DNA from: RGIG990 sp045589455
GTDB lineage: Bacteria > Verrucomicrobiota > Kiritimatiellia > RFP12 > UBA3636
Direction of reading: 5' to 3'
Length of the DNA: 26,807 nucleotides
Assembly: GCA_045589455.1 (NCBI GenBank)
Contig: JAZNPC010000023.1
Span: 1-26,807 of the forward strand
The notes beneath the pieces were generated by a model, which had not been told where the DNA came from, searched no databases, and saw nothing but the letters and a program-made list of their open reading frames with translations. This document shows positions 1 through 8,588 of the stretch, piece after piece. A program made the translations under genes and the position numbers. The number at the start of each line of letters is the position of its first letter. Position 1 is the stretch's first letter.

Positions 1-240
1 GGGTTAAAAAAGATTCCACACAAACTACTTTACTGTCAGGCCACCCTCCCACTCAGCTAAGCAATCTCTCGCTTTTCTGATATCGGATGCGTGGCCCGAA
101 TGCGATTCTGTTTTCAAAGAACAATTTATAGTCGCCTGATTGACAGGTCCGTCCTATAACTGCATCCACATTTAACGTGTCCCGTTTTGTGGCGCATGGG
201 TGATAATTTAGCAAAATTCGGATTTGAAAGTCAACACTAT
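1..240 (-). other. Left-edge stretch with no recognised gene; possible minus-strand transcript
   Basis: I recognise no gene here. On the minus strand a promoter-like pair is visible: TTGACT (229-234), 18 bases, then TAAATT (205-210), which would drive transcription out of the left edge. Below it, short minus-strand frames stay open (for example 153 down to a stop at 25-27, with no ATG), and the segment can form several short helices (for example CTGTCA with TGACAG). It could be the tail of an element, a small RNA or a gene remnant. Only the promoter-like pair is directly supported. Confidence 0.25.
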
Positions 241-274
241 TTTAAAAAATTTTTTATTTTTTTTGCATTTTTTG

Positions 275-320
275 CTGAACCCCCTTATTTTACTAGGGGT
301 TCAGAGATGATATTTTTTTT
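275..320 (+). terminator. Hairpin followed by a displaced T-tract
   Basis: Perfect 9-bp inverted repeat CTGAACCCC (275-283) / GGGGTTCAG (296-304) with a 12-base loop. A run of eight T follows at 313-320, eight bases after the stem, so it is an imperfect intrinsic terminator at best. It sits in a very AT-rich stretch (240-400) that otherwise holds only short A/T tracts and two near-copies of TTTTTCAAAAAA (344-372). It separates the left-edge region from the structured RNA island. Confidence 0.3.
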
Positions 321-420
321 GAAAAATTATGAAATTTATGGGTTTTTCAAAAAAAATATTTTTCAAAAAATATACGAAATCCATAAAAATTGGGTAAGAT
401 TAGGCGCTTTGCGGAATATT

Positions 421-880
421 TCTCTTGAGCTAGTGGGTGGGTTGCTTTCACCAAACGGGTGTAAATCCTTCACGATAGATGAAGGACGAGAGCCGTCCCC
501 GGTTTTCACAACTCCGGGGTACGAGTGGGCTCCGCTCGTACTGACTACGGGGTGGCGGATTTTTAATGCGCTACTTACGGCGCAAGGGCGTTCGCCGCCC
601 TATGCGGTCACGGGAGACAAGGCGTTCACCGCCTTGTGGCGGGACGAGGAGCGTCCCGTAGCCCGAGCTCGCACTGAGCGATGAACGCTCGGTGCGCCGT
701 AAGTGACGGGCTGGAAGCGCGTCACCCCGCTGTCAGTGCACGCGGAAGCCCGCCTACACCCCGGATATGTGAAAATCGGGGACGACTGCCGCCCTCTTTC
801 GCTACGCTTGAGGGTTCACACCCGTTTCCGAGAGCAAGCCGTATTCTTGCGCAGGAGAGAGTTATGCTCAAGCACCACAT
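421..880 (+). ncRNA. Candidate large, highly structured non-coding RNA
   Basis: This is a GC-rich island inside AT-rich DNA. Pairing by hand gives a nested architecture. Outer helices are 424-430/866-872 and 453-462/818-827 (10 bp, perfect). The main arm is 494-510/768-784 (17 bp, one G-U), then 513-520/758-765, 540-545/732-737, 548-554/723-729, 567-572/716-721 and 573-583/694-704 (11 bp, perfect). The last helix closes a multiloop of four hairpins (585-601, 617-637, 640-658, 673-693). Side hairpins are 466-486, 521-539, 742-753, 792-814 and 834-850. Segment 659-665 can pair with 707-713 across the 573-583/694-704 helix, giving a pseudoknot. The G-U pairs seen (502/776, 526/534, 567/721, 659/713, 675/691) would be A-C mismatches on the opposite strand, so the RNA is most likely read on plus. 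It does not show motifs I associate with RNase P RNA, tmRNA, SRP RNA, a group I intron or a group II domain V. Size and complexity recall OLE, GOLLD, ROOL or HEARO, but I cannot assign it. Ends are approximate and no clear promoter is seen. Confidence 0.7.
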
Positions 881-951
881 GGACTATGCAAGCAAACTTC
901 ATAAAAAAGTAGAGTTTTTTTAATTTTTAAGATTACTTTATTTTTTATGTA

Positions 952-960
952 TGTTATAAT
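952..960 (+). promoter_or_regulatory. Extended -10 promoter of recCBD
   Basis: TGTTATAAT at 952-960 is a perfect extended -10 element (TGn plus TATAAT). The -35 region is weak (TTACTT at 933-938, 16-base spacer), as is usual for extended -10 promoters. Transcription would begin near 967, leaving a leader of about 68 bases before the recC ATG. It lies downstream of the structured RNA, so recCBD need not be co-transcribed with that RNA. Confidence 0.55.
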
Positions 961-1034
961 TGTTTCGTTGCTTGGGTTAGTGTTTTACTTTTTTATTTGT
1001 TTTATACCCAATTTGCGAATTTCCGGGAAACATC

Positions 1035-4000
1035 ATGGCTTTAAAAATTATTTCAAAAACGAAAATTGAACAATTAGCAGACGAATTAATAGAGCTTCTC
1101 TATTCTGATACTGTAGCGCAGGATCCTTTTGTTGAGCGCCAAATAATTGTTCCAAATAAAAACATAGAAAAATGGCTTAAGCTTCGCATCGCCCAAAATC
1201 AAGGCGTATGCGTAGGTGTTGAATTCCCTTTCTTTGATAATTTCCTTTTTAAAACTCTTGCACACCTTGCAGACCCAACAGAAGCGTTTACTCAAGTATC
1301 TGAGGGAAACCTTCAAATTGAAATTGCTAAGCTAATTGTTTCTGATGACAATGATATTCTCTCCCCTCTTCGTGATTATGTATTTGGTGAAAATGGCATA
1401 ATTGAAATAAAGCAAACACAAACTGCTCGTAAGCTTTGGCAGCTTGCAGGAAAACTAGCAAATTATATTCGTGAGTACGAATTTCGTCGCCCAGATTACA
1501 TCAATGCATTTTTATCCGATAATTGGATTGAAAATACAAAAGCAATTATATTTAATAGTGATGCTAACAAGGAAAGCCTTATTCTTGCCCAGGCATACTT
1601 ATGCCGCAAATTGTATCAAGAAAGCTTTCCTCTCAATGGGAATGTTCTCTCCCTTCGACAAGTGCTTTATCACGCAACAAAAGCAACTCCTTCTACAAAC
1701 AAAAAAACGCTTTATATTTTTGGTCTTTCAACCTTCTCTCCTCTGCATGCAAAAGCGATACATTTATTAGCAAAGTATTTTGACATTCAATTCTACCACA
1801 TTAATGTATGTATGGAATATTGGGGCGACACAGAAAGCCCATGGGAGAAGCTAAAGCATAGTAGATTAAGCGAGGAGAATGGTCAACTAATTGATGACAA
1901 TGGAGCAATCGTTGACAATGAATTGCTCAACGCATGGGGTTCTGCAGGTCGCGAAACAATGAAGCTTCTCGTTGATTTGGAAGAGAGCGATTCTAATACA
2001 GAATATTTTAATGATGAAGTTTTTGATTTTGAATGTGCTTCCGTCTTAGAATCTCTACAAAAAGGAATTAAAACTAGAACAAGTGATAATATAGAAAAAA
2101 AATCTCAAGATAGTTCTATTCAGATTCTTGCATGTCCAGATCAAAAGCGCGAAATAGAGACTATTTATAATTCTATTTTAGACATACTATTTGATGGGCA
2201 AAAAAAAGAAACAGATTCACAAGGAAAAATCTACTCTCCTACCCCACGCACAGATATTTCTCTTTCTGATTTTGCTATTCTTGTTCCGAACATGGAAAAA
2301 TATCGTCCTATTATTGAAACCGTTTTCAATTCTAGAGGCGAGCTACCATATGGATTATTGGATTCTTCTGCTGCAGCAGAAAGTCATTATCTTCGTGGCG
2401 TAATTGAGCTTCTAACAATTGCACAATTCCGCTATACACGTTCTAGCATGGTTAGCTTACTCTCAAATCCATGCGTCATGAAAAGGTGGAATTATTCTGA
2501 TGACGATTTAGCTATCTGGATTGAATATATAGATAAGCTCGGCATACATCACCATTACTCTCAAGAGGGTTTGGCTGAAGATGGATTAATTGCTGGTGAT
2601 GAATTTACATGGGATTATGCTATATCACGCCTAAGGCTTGGTCTAATAACTATTGATGAGGCAGACACAAATTCTATTCCTTTATACAAAACAAATAATA
2701 TGTACAAGGAAAGAGTTGAAAAGCTTTCTGCTCTAATTGAAACGATATACCATGCCACAAGTCCATTTAAAACAGAAAAGCTTTCTATTAGCAAATGGAT
2801 TGAGATTTTTCAAGCTGCTGCGGAAAACATTTTAGGCAATAATGACGAGCGGATGCAAAGCAATATTAGTTCAGCCCTAACAATGCTAGCTGATGTTTTC
2901 TCAAGCGACACAGAATTCTATTCCGCGTTTATTTTGGAATACCTCAAAGACAAGCTTTCGAATATTGGATGCAATCGAGGATCTTTCCTTACATCAGGAA
3001 TAACAATTGCTGCGCTGCAACCAATGCGTCCTATCCCTTTCAAATACATTTATATTGTAGGACTTGGCGAAGGGGAATTTCCTGGAAACAATCAAGAATC
3101 AACTCTTGATATCCGAGCACTTAAGCGCATGATTGGAGATACAAGCTTTGCTTCACGTAATCTCTACCTATTTCTTGAGACCGTTATGTCTGCAAGAGAA
3201 CGACTAGTTCTTTCATATGTTGCAAAGGATACAAAGAAGGATATTGAAAAATACCCGTCATCAGTTATCAAACAATTAGAACGATTTCTAAATAAAAAAA
3301 TCTTAAATGGAAGCTTTGAAGAGTTCAATGTTCAACTGCAAGAATATCTTCTTAGCAAACAATGTGGTGAAAGATTTAAAAACCTTAATCAGAGTTATAA
3401 TAACTTTATTGCTATTGGGAACAACATAAAATCTAATAGTGAATATAAAGATGAAATTCTCTCTGCAATTTCATCAAACGAAAAGTTACAGAATAAGATT
3501 TCTCGTTCGATATATAATCTTAAACCAGATTTTGAGCAGCTAATAAAAAATCAAGAACTACTTGATAAAAACGAAGACATCTTTTACTGGAATGCAAATG
3601 TACTTGCTGATTTTCTAATAAACTCACGACAGGCCATTCTTAAACATAGGTATCGTGTGGCAACACAAACAGAAGAAATAGACACATCAAAGGACACTGC
3701 ACCAAAAGCAATTAGTGACGAGAATGGGTTTATCTCATATAAAATAAAAAATATCCTGTTTACAGAAGCGTTGAATCGCATAAAAAAAGAAAACACAAGT
3801 CCTCTAAGCAACAAAGATGCTGTAAACATTATAAAGACAGAATATGAAAACTTAAAACGACAATCTATGACACCTGTAGGTGTTGTAGGAGAATACGATA
3901 TTGAGGTTCAAATTAAATCTGTCCTTAACAGCGACTATGCAGAGAGTCTAGACAATCCTTGTCAACAAAATACCATAATTGACACGTTAGTAAAAAATCT

Positions 4001-4793
4001 TCCTACTGGAGGAGAATGGATAAAAATAAACATTGGCCAACAGAGCAATGAGGGTAATCTTGCTGATAGAATTGAAAAGGAAATTAATCTATCTCCTTTC
4101 GTTTATAATTATAATTTAAATGGAATAGAAACATCTGTTGCTTTAAATACAACGTTAAACAATGTTTACGAGGTAGAAAAATCTCTTTTCTACATTTCTG
4201 AGAAAGTAGCAAATAGTAAAAGCCTCTTCCTAAAAAATTCTTTATTAAGTTCTCTACTATCACTCATCATGTATGTGGCGACAAAAGAAGACTCTGAAGA
4301 AAATGATTATACAATATGCATAAGAAGCATTGTTGAAAAAACAACAGATTGTCCAAAGTCTTTTTATATACAATTAACACCTAAACAAGCATCGGAATAT
4401 ATACACATGCTTGTGAGCGATATTATTAATCCTTTATCTATCGTTCACAAATATGAATATCATTGCTTAAGCGATGTTGTTATGAAAAAAATATTAAGCA
4501 ATGCTGATAAAAATGCAATCTCTGAGAACACTAATCTAGAAGCTAAGCTTAAAGCAAATGGAGATTCACTGATTGATTCAATTATTAACTTCAAACCTGA
4601 GTATAACAAAGAATATAAACTAAACATTTCCAATCCACCATATTGTGAAGGAGCGATTGAGGAATTATTCTCAGAGACAATAAATTTTGAGGAAAATCCA
4701 TTAGAGCGTTATATTAACATATTAAATACTCGCTACTACTATCCAATAATATTCCCAGCAATACAAAACGAAGTAGCAGAACAACAGGGTTAG
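1035..4793 (+). CDS. recC: RecBCD enzyme subunit RecC
   Basis: This is the RecC subunit of the heterotrimeric helicase-nuclease that processes double-strand ends for homologous recombination. In the enzyme it holds the DNA fork and reads Chi using an inactive helicase/nuclease fold. The N-terminus has the RecC hallmark PNKNIEKWLK from residue 40, and VGLGEGEFPG at about residue 675 matches the family's conserved LGxxxGxxP segment. At 1252 residues it is longer than the E. coli protein (1122), and the C-terminal half is poorly conserved and rich in Asn, Lys and Ile. No Walker A motif is seen, as expected for RecC. The start has a GGGA-type ribosome site nine bases upstream. recB follows after 12 bases, so the genes form one operon. 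Cytoplasmic. The assignment rests on the N-terminal motifs together with the adjacent recB and recD. Confidence 0.9.
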   Translation: MALKIISKTKIEQLADELIELLYSDTVAQDPFVERQIIVPNKNIEKWLKLRIAQNQGVCVGVEFPFFDNFLFKTLAHLADPTEAFTQVSEGNLQIEIAKLIVSDDNDILSPLRDYVFGENGIIEIKQTQTARKLWQLAGKLANYIREYEFRRPDYINAFLSDNWIENTKAIIFNSDANKESLILAQAYLCRKLYQESFPLNGNVLSLRQVLYHATKATPSTNKKTLYIFGLSTFSPLHAKAIHLLAKYFDIQFYHINVCMEYWGDTESPWEKLKHSRLSEENGQLIDDNGAIVDNELLNAWGSAGRETMKLLVDLEESDSNTEYFNDEVFDFECASVLESLQKGIKTRTSDNIEKKSQDSSIQILACPDQKREIETIYNSILDILFDGQKKETDSQGKIYSPTPRTDISLSDFAILVPNMEKYRPIIETVFNSRGELPYGLLDSSAAAESHYLRGVIELLTIAQFRYTRSSMVSLLSNPCVMKRWNYSDDDLAIWIEYIDKLGIHHHYSQEGLAEDGLIAGDEFTWDYAISRLRLGLITIDEADTNSIPLYKTNNMYKERVEKLSALIETIYHATSPFKTEKLSISKWIEIFQAAAENILGNNDERMQSNISSALTMLADVFSSDTEFYSAFILEYLKDKLSNIGCNRGSFLTSGITIAALQPMRPIPFKYIYIVGLGEGEFPGNNQESTLDIRALKRMIGDTSFASRNLYLFLETVMSARERLVLSYVAKDTKKDIEKYPSSVIKQLERFLNKKILNGSFEEFNVQLQEYLLSKQCGERFKNLNQSYNNFIAIGNNIKSNSEYKDEILSAISSNEKLQNKISRSIYNLKPDFEQLIKNQELLDKNEDIFYWNANVLADFLINSRQAILKHRYRVATQTEEIDTSKDTAPKAISDENGFISYKIKNILFTEALNRIKKENTSPLSNKDAVNIIKTEYENLKRQSMTPVGVVGEYDIEVQIKSVLNSDYAESLDNPCQQNTIIDTLVKNLPTGGEWIKINIGQQSNEGNLADRIEKEINLSPFVYNYNLNGIETSVALNTTLNNVYEVEKSLFYISEKVANSKSLFLKNSLLSSLLSLIMYVATKEDSEENDYTICIRSIVEKTTDCPKSFYIQLTPKQASEYIHMLVSDIINPLSIVHKYEYHCLSDVVMKKILSNADKNAISENTNLEAKLKANGDSLIDSIINFKPEYNKEYKLNISNPPYCEGAIEELFSETINFEENPLERYINILNTRYYYPIIFPAIQNEVAEQQG

Positions 4794-4805
4794 GATTTTA
4801 TAATT

Positions 4806-7800
4806 ATGAATGATGCCACAAAGACAAACATCTGGGAAGAAATAGATTACTGCCGACATGCTGTAATTGAAGCATCTGCAGGAACGGGTAAAACCTACAC
4901 TCTTGAACATATTGTGCTAGAGCTAATTTTAAAGCACAATGTTCAGGTTAACGAGATTTTGATTGTTACATTTACAGAAAAAGCTGCTGGTGAAATTAAA
5001 GACAGAGTTCGTAAAATCATTACAGAAGAATTAGACAACGCTCTTGTTTCTGGCAACACATCTGATGCATTACAATTAAAAAATGCAATAGACATATTTG
5101 ACAGTGCTGATATTTCTACTATTCATGGTTTCTGTAAAAAGGTTCTTTCTCAATATGCATTTGAAAATGGTTCTGCTCTCTCGCAAGAAATAAGCAATAA
5201 GACATTTACTACAGAAGCATTTAATAATGTTATTTTAAGCAATGAATTTTCTGCATGTGGAGGAATAAAAATTCTTGAAAGCTTTTTCTCTGGAGAAGAA
5301 ATTTCTGACATGGACGAAAGCTTAGGCTTGATTGAAGCATTTAGAGAGAATGCATTAAATAATATTGTTCTTGCAGATTATCAAGAACTAGATCAAACAG
5401 ATTTAGCAATTATTGATGATTTTGACAACCTTTGCATAGCCATTAAGAACGACATCACGAACATTCTTGGACTAGGAAATTACGACCCAAATCAACACTA
5501 CCGAATTACTACATTCTTTGATTTAGCTCATGGGTTTGGCGTTAATGGACAAAAAATTAAAAAATACCCAGAAAACTTAAAGAAATATGATCAAACCTTA
5601 ACAGATATTTTAAACAAAAAAACAGCTATTGAATTCCCTCCAAGCAATGGTGCTTTTGACACAAATTTCACAACCGGAGCTCTACTTTACATTGACAATG
5701 GTCAAAAGAAAAGAGACTATCAAACGCTTGAGCAACTTTGCCCTCAGCTTCATTCCATTTATAAAAACATAAAAGAATCCTGCCAAAAGCTGGAAGAATT
5801 ATTTAAAAAAAATAAAAAGACATTCCAAAAACGTCTAATTGATTTAGTACTTAAAGAGCGTAAACGTTTAAAGGAAGAACATCAAACTATTTCTTTTGAT
5901 GATTTAATTATCAACTTTGACAATGCACTCCAACCAAGCGCAGCAAATTCTGTTGCACTAATTAATGCATTACGCGAAAAATATAAAATAGCATTGATTG
6001 ATGAGTTCCAGGACACTGATGCTCTACAATGGGATATTTTTAGTCGAATCTTTACTACATTTTACAAAAATGAATATTCTGATGATTCTTTTAATGTAGT
6101 AAACAACTCTCTAATTGTCGTTGGTGATCCAAAGCAAGCGATTTATAAATTCCGCGGAGCAGATCTTAACACATATTTTCTAGCAAAAGACATTATTGTA
6201 AACAAACTTAATGGCCAATTGTTTAATCTAGATACAACCTATCGTTGTACAAATGAAATGGTCAAGGTTTACAATACGTTTTTTGGAGGACAAGATTGGT
6301 TCTCTATTAGTGGTGCACCTGAAAGCTTTAAAACTAATGATATTGAATACATAGATGTTCTATCTCCTGAAGAAAACAGCAAAACGACCTCTTGGTTTCC
6401 TCCAGAATTCTCCACAGTAAACATAGTTAATTGTAGATACAAGAATTTTAACGAATACATCAAAGGGTGTGCTTCAGCGATTACCCAACTAGTAAACATA
6501 GAAACAGATAAGGGACCTTGCACCTATGGTGATTTTTGTTTCCTTGTTCGTGGAAAAGGAGAAGCTCTTCAAATTGCCAACATTCTAAAATACTACAAGC
6601 TTCCTTATTTGTATCAAAAGGATTCTTCTCTATATGAGTCTGACGAAGCGACTAACATAATTATTATTTTAAAATTTTTGTTAGAGCCAAACAATCGCAA
6701 GCTAAGGAACGCTGCACTACTTACTGACTTCTATGATGCTGACCCACGCTCAATTCATGTATTAGCTAATATCAGTAGCCTTGATTTACCTTGTTTCCAA
6801 AAATGGCTTGAGTATTTACATGCTAACAAATGGGAAAAGCTATTCCATTCTATGCTATATGATAGTGGGTTATACTATAGGCTTTGCGATAGAATGAAGG
6901 ACAACGTAGCAGCTGAGATTAAGCTTGGCACTTATAACCAACTGTTTGAAGAGTTATTGGTTGCAGCAAAGGAACAACAGCTATCCGTTTACGAATTCCC
7001 AAATTTCCTCAAGGGTATTAAGCGCCAAACAACAGATGAGGAAATTGAAAACTCTCTTAAAAAGGTAACGGATGATCCTCGCATTAAAATTATGACAATG
7101 CACGCTTCAAAGGGATTAGAGTTTAAGTTTGTGTTCTATTGTGCTGGCTTCAAAAATGAGCCAACGGCAAAGCATTGCACCGACCACTATTCTACTTATC
7201 ATTCATCTGACGCAAATGCAATTTCTAAAGTCCAATCCCTTTATTTTAACAAGAAATTTATTCCTCCAAAGGATCAGGATATAATTATATACGATGACAG
7301 GTGTGAGTTACGTAGATTAACATATGTGGCGATTACTCGCGCACAATACATGATATTCTTCCCATGTGGAAAAGACACAGATTCAGCGGCGACTACAGAT
7401 ACCACACTGCATTTGGTGTACTCAGAAAGCAACCCCATGAATAACTTTGTTGGGCCAGCTTTGATGCGTTTAGCTACTTCAGAAGAAACCAATGGCTTAA
7501 TTAAAATTTATGCACCAGATTTTTCAAAGCTAATTACTTATACTTCACAACAAGAAGGCATTGATATAAGTAATGAAAATAATCTTAATGGAGAGCAAGT
7601 ATATTATCCTATTTGGGATTTACCAAATTTGATGAGAAACAAAATCTCACTTGATAGCTTTAGCTCAATAAACGAACATCACAAAGATGCCCAGAGAGAA
7701 ATTTCCTTTGATGATGAGAATGAGAAAGAGAATGACGAGCCAGAAAACAATGAAGAAGCAAAGGAGAATGTAGAAAAAGCTTCTACCCTACTACCTCCTG

Positions 7801-8552
7801 GAGCGACCTTTGGTAAGTGCTTCCATGAAATTATGGAGCTCCTTGCTAAGGGAGCGAATGGAATCGATTTCAGTTATGCCGCTCGCATCAAACACGAATA
7901 TGTCTACACAGACAGAAAATTGGATGAAATAGTAAGAGCCGCAATGTTGAAATATGGAATACAAGACCAGTTCTGCCTCAACGATGCGAATAAAATTATT
8001 GATTCCTCTTCTAATGAATTAAAGCGAATGGTTTGGAATACTCTTAATATGCCAATTCCATTACTTGGAGAAAAGAAGCTTGGCGATTTAAAAACCTCTG
8101 ACATGAAAGCTGAGTTAGAATTCTATATCAATAAAAATGATTATCTAACTGATGAAGAGAAAAACAACATCATGATTGGTTTCATCGACCTTCTTTTCCG
8201 CGTAGACGGAAAATACTACATTCTTGACTGGAAAACAAACATGCTTCCAAGCTACGACTCTGCCACAGTTAATGATGCTATGAATGACGCAAATTACACT
8301 TTACAGCATCAGATTTATTCAGTAGCAACTATCCAATGGTTTTCAAGGTTATTCGGAAATAACATTGAAAAGGCAAAGGAAATGCTTGGTGGCACGGTCT
8401 ACCTATTTGTTCGCGGCGGAGCAAAAAATTTAGGCGACAATCCCGGCTCTTATGAAAAAGCATGGACACCTGATGATTTCAGTGAAACGTGTGACCGTAT
8501 TAAAGAAGAAATTGAACAATCAATTTCTTTTGCTCAACTAAATGATTACTAA
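4806..8552 (+). CDS. recB: RecBCD enzyme subunit RecB (helicase-nuclease)
   Basis: A 3'-5' SF1 helicase fused to the nuclease of RecBCD. The UvrD-type motifs appear in order: Walker A ASAGTGKT (K29), TFTEKAAGEIKDRV, DEFQDTD (from residue 399), GDPKQAIYKFRGAD, DTTYRC, TMHASKGLEF (from about 764) and YVAITRAQ. The C-terminal domain carries the RecB-family nuclease signature: GFIDLLFR with D1128, ILDWKTN with D1141 and K1143, then the QHQIYS helix, so nuclease activity should be intact. A strongly acidic, low-complexity linker (about 960-995) separates helicase and nuclease. The length of 1248 is close to E. coli RecB (1180). The recC stop codon overlaps the AGGA ribosome site (about 4794), which suggests translational coupling. 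The order recC-recB-recD, without the ptrA gene found in enterobacteria, is compact. Confidence 0.95.
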   Translation: MNDATKTNIWEEIDYCRHAVIEASAGTGKTYTLEHIVLELILKHNVQVNEILIVTFTEKAAGEIKDRVRKIITEELDNALVSGNTSDALQLKNAIDIFDSADISTIHGFCKKVLSQYAFENGSALSQEISNKTFTTEAFNNVILSNEFSACGGIKILESFFSGEEISDMDESLGLIEAFRENALNNIVLADYQELDQTDLAIIDDFDNLCIAIKNDITNILGLGNYDPNQHYRITTFFDLAHGFGVNGQKIKKYPENLKKYDQTLTDILNKKTAIEFPPSNGAFDTNFTTGALLYIDNGQKKRDYQTLEQLCPQLHSIYKNIKESCQKLEELFKKNKKTFQKRLIDLVLKERKRLKEEHQTISFDDLIINFDNALQPSAANSVALINALREKYKIALIDEFQDTDALQWDIFSRIFTTFYKNEYSDDSFNVVNNSLIVVGDPKQAIYKFRGADLNTYFLAKDIIVNKLNGQLFNLDTTYRCTNEMVKVYNTFFGGQDWFSISGAPESFKTNDIEYIDVLSPEENSKTTSWFPPEFSTVNIVNCRYKNFNEYIKGCASAITQLVNIETDKGPCTYGDFCFLVRGKGEALQIANILKYYKLPYLYQKDSSLYESDEATNIIIILKFLLEPNNRKLRNAALLTDFYDADPRSIHVLANISSLDLPCFQKWLEYLHANKWEKLFHSMLYDSGLYYRLCDRMKDNVAAEIKLGTYNQLFEELLVAAKEQQLSVYEFPNFLKGIKRQTTDEEIENSLKKVTDDPRIKIMTMHASKGLEFKFVFYCAGFKNEPTAKHCTDHYSTYHSSDANAISKVQSLYFNKKFIPPKDQDIIIYDDRCELRRLTYVAITRAQYMIFFPCGKDTDSAATTDTTLHLVYSESNPMNNFVGPALMRLATSEETNGLIKIYAPDFSKLITYTSQQEGIDISNENNLNGEQVYYPIWDLPNLMRNKISLDSFSSINEHHKDAQREISFDDENEKENDEPENNEEAKENVEKASTLLPPGATFGKCFHEIMELLAKGANGIDFSYAARIKHEYVYTDRKLDEIVRAAMLKYGIQDQFCLNDANKIIDSSSNELKRMVWNTLNMPIPLLGEKKLGDLKTSDMKAELEFYINKNDYLTDEEKNNIMIGFIDLLFRVDGKYYILDWKTNMLPSYDSATVNDAMNDANYTLQHQIYSVATIQWFSRLFGNNIEKAKEMLGGTVYLFVRGGAKNLGDNPGSYEKAWTPDDFSETCDRIKEEIEQSISFAQLNDY

Positions 8553-8588
8553 TTCAGATGAATACATTCACATGCGGAGAATAATTTT

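Noticed and set aside
25..153. Minus-strand open frame reading SGHASDIRKARDCLAEWEGG
   Set aside because: It looks protein-like but has no ATG, is only 42 codons, and competing frames overlap it. Not listed as a gene.
834..872. Group II intron domain V in the first RNA island (GCAAGCCGTATTCTTGC)
   Set aside because: The stem is only 5 bp with a 7-base loop and lacks the AGC/CGC triad and two-base bulge. Only the element at 26701-26737 fits domain V.
187..923. Open frames of 165 and 80 codons on plus (187-684, 681-923)
   Set aside because: They run through a poly-T region and then through the structured RNA island, have odd composition and no ribosome site. They are side effects of GC-rich non-coding DNA.
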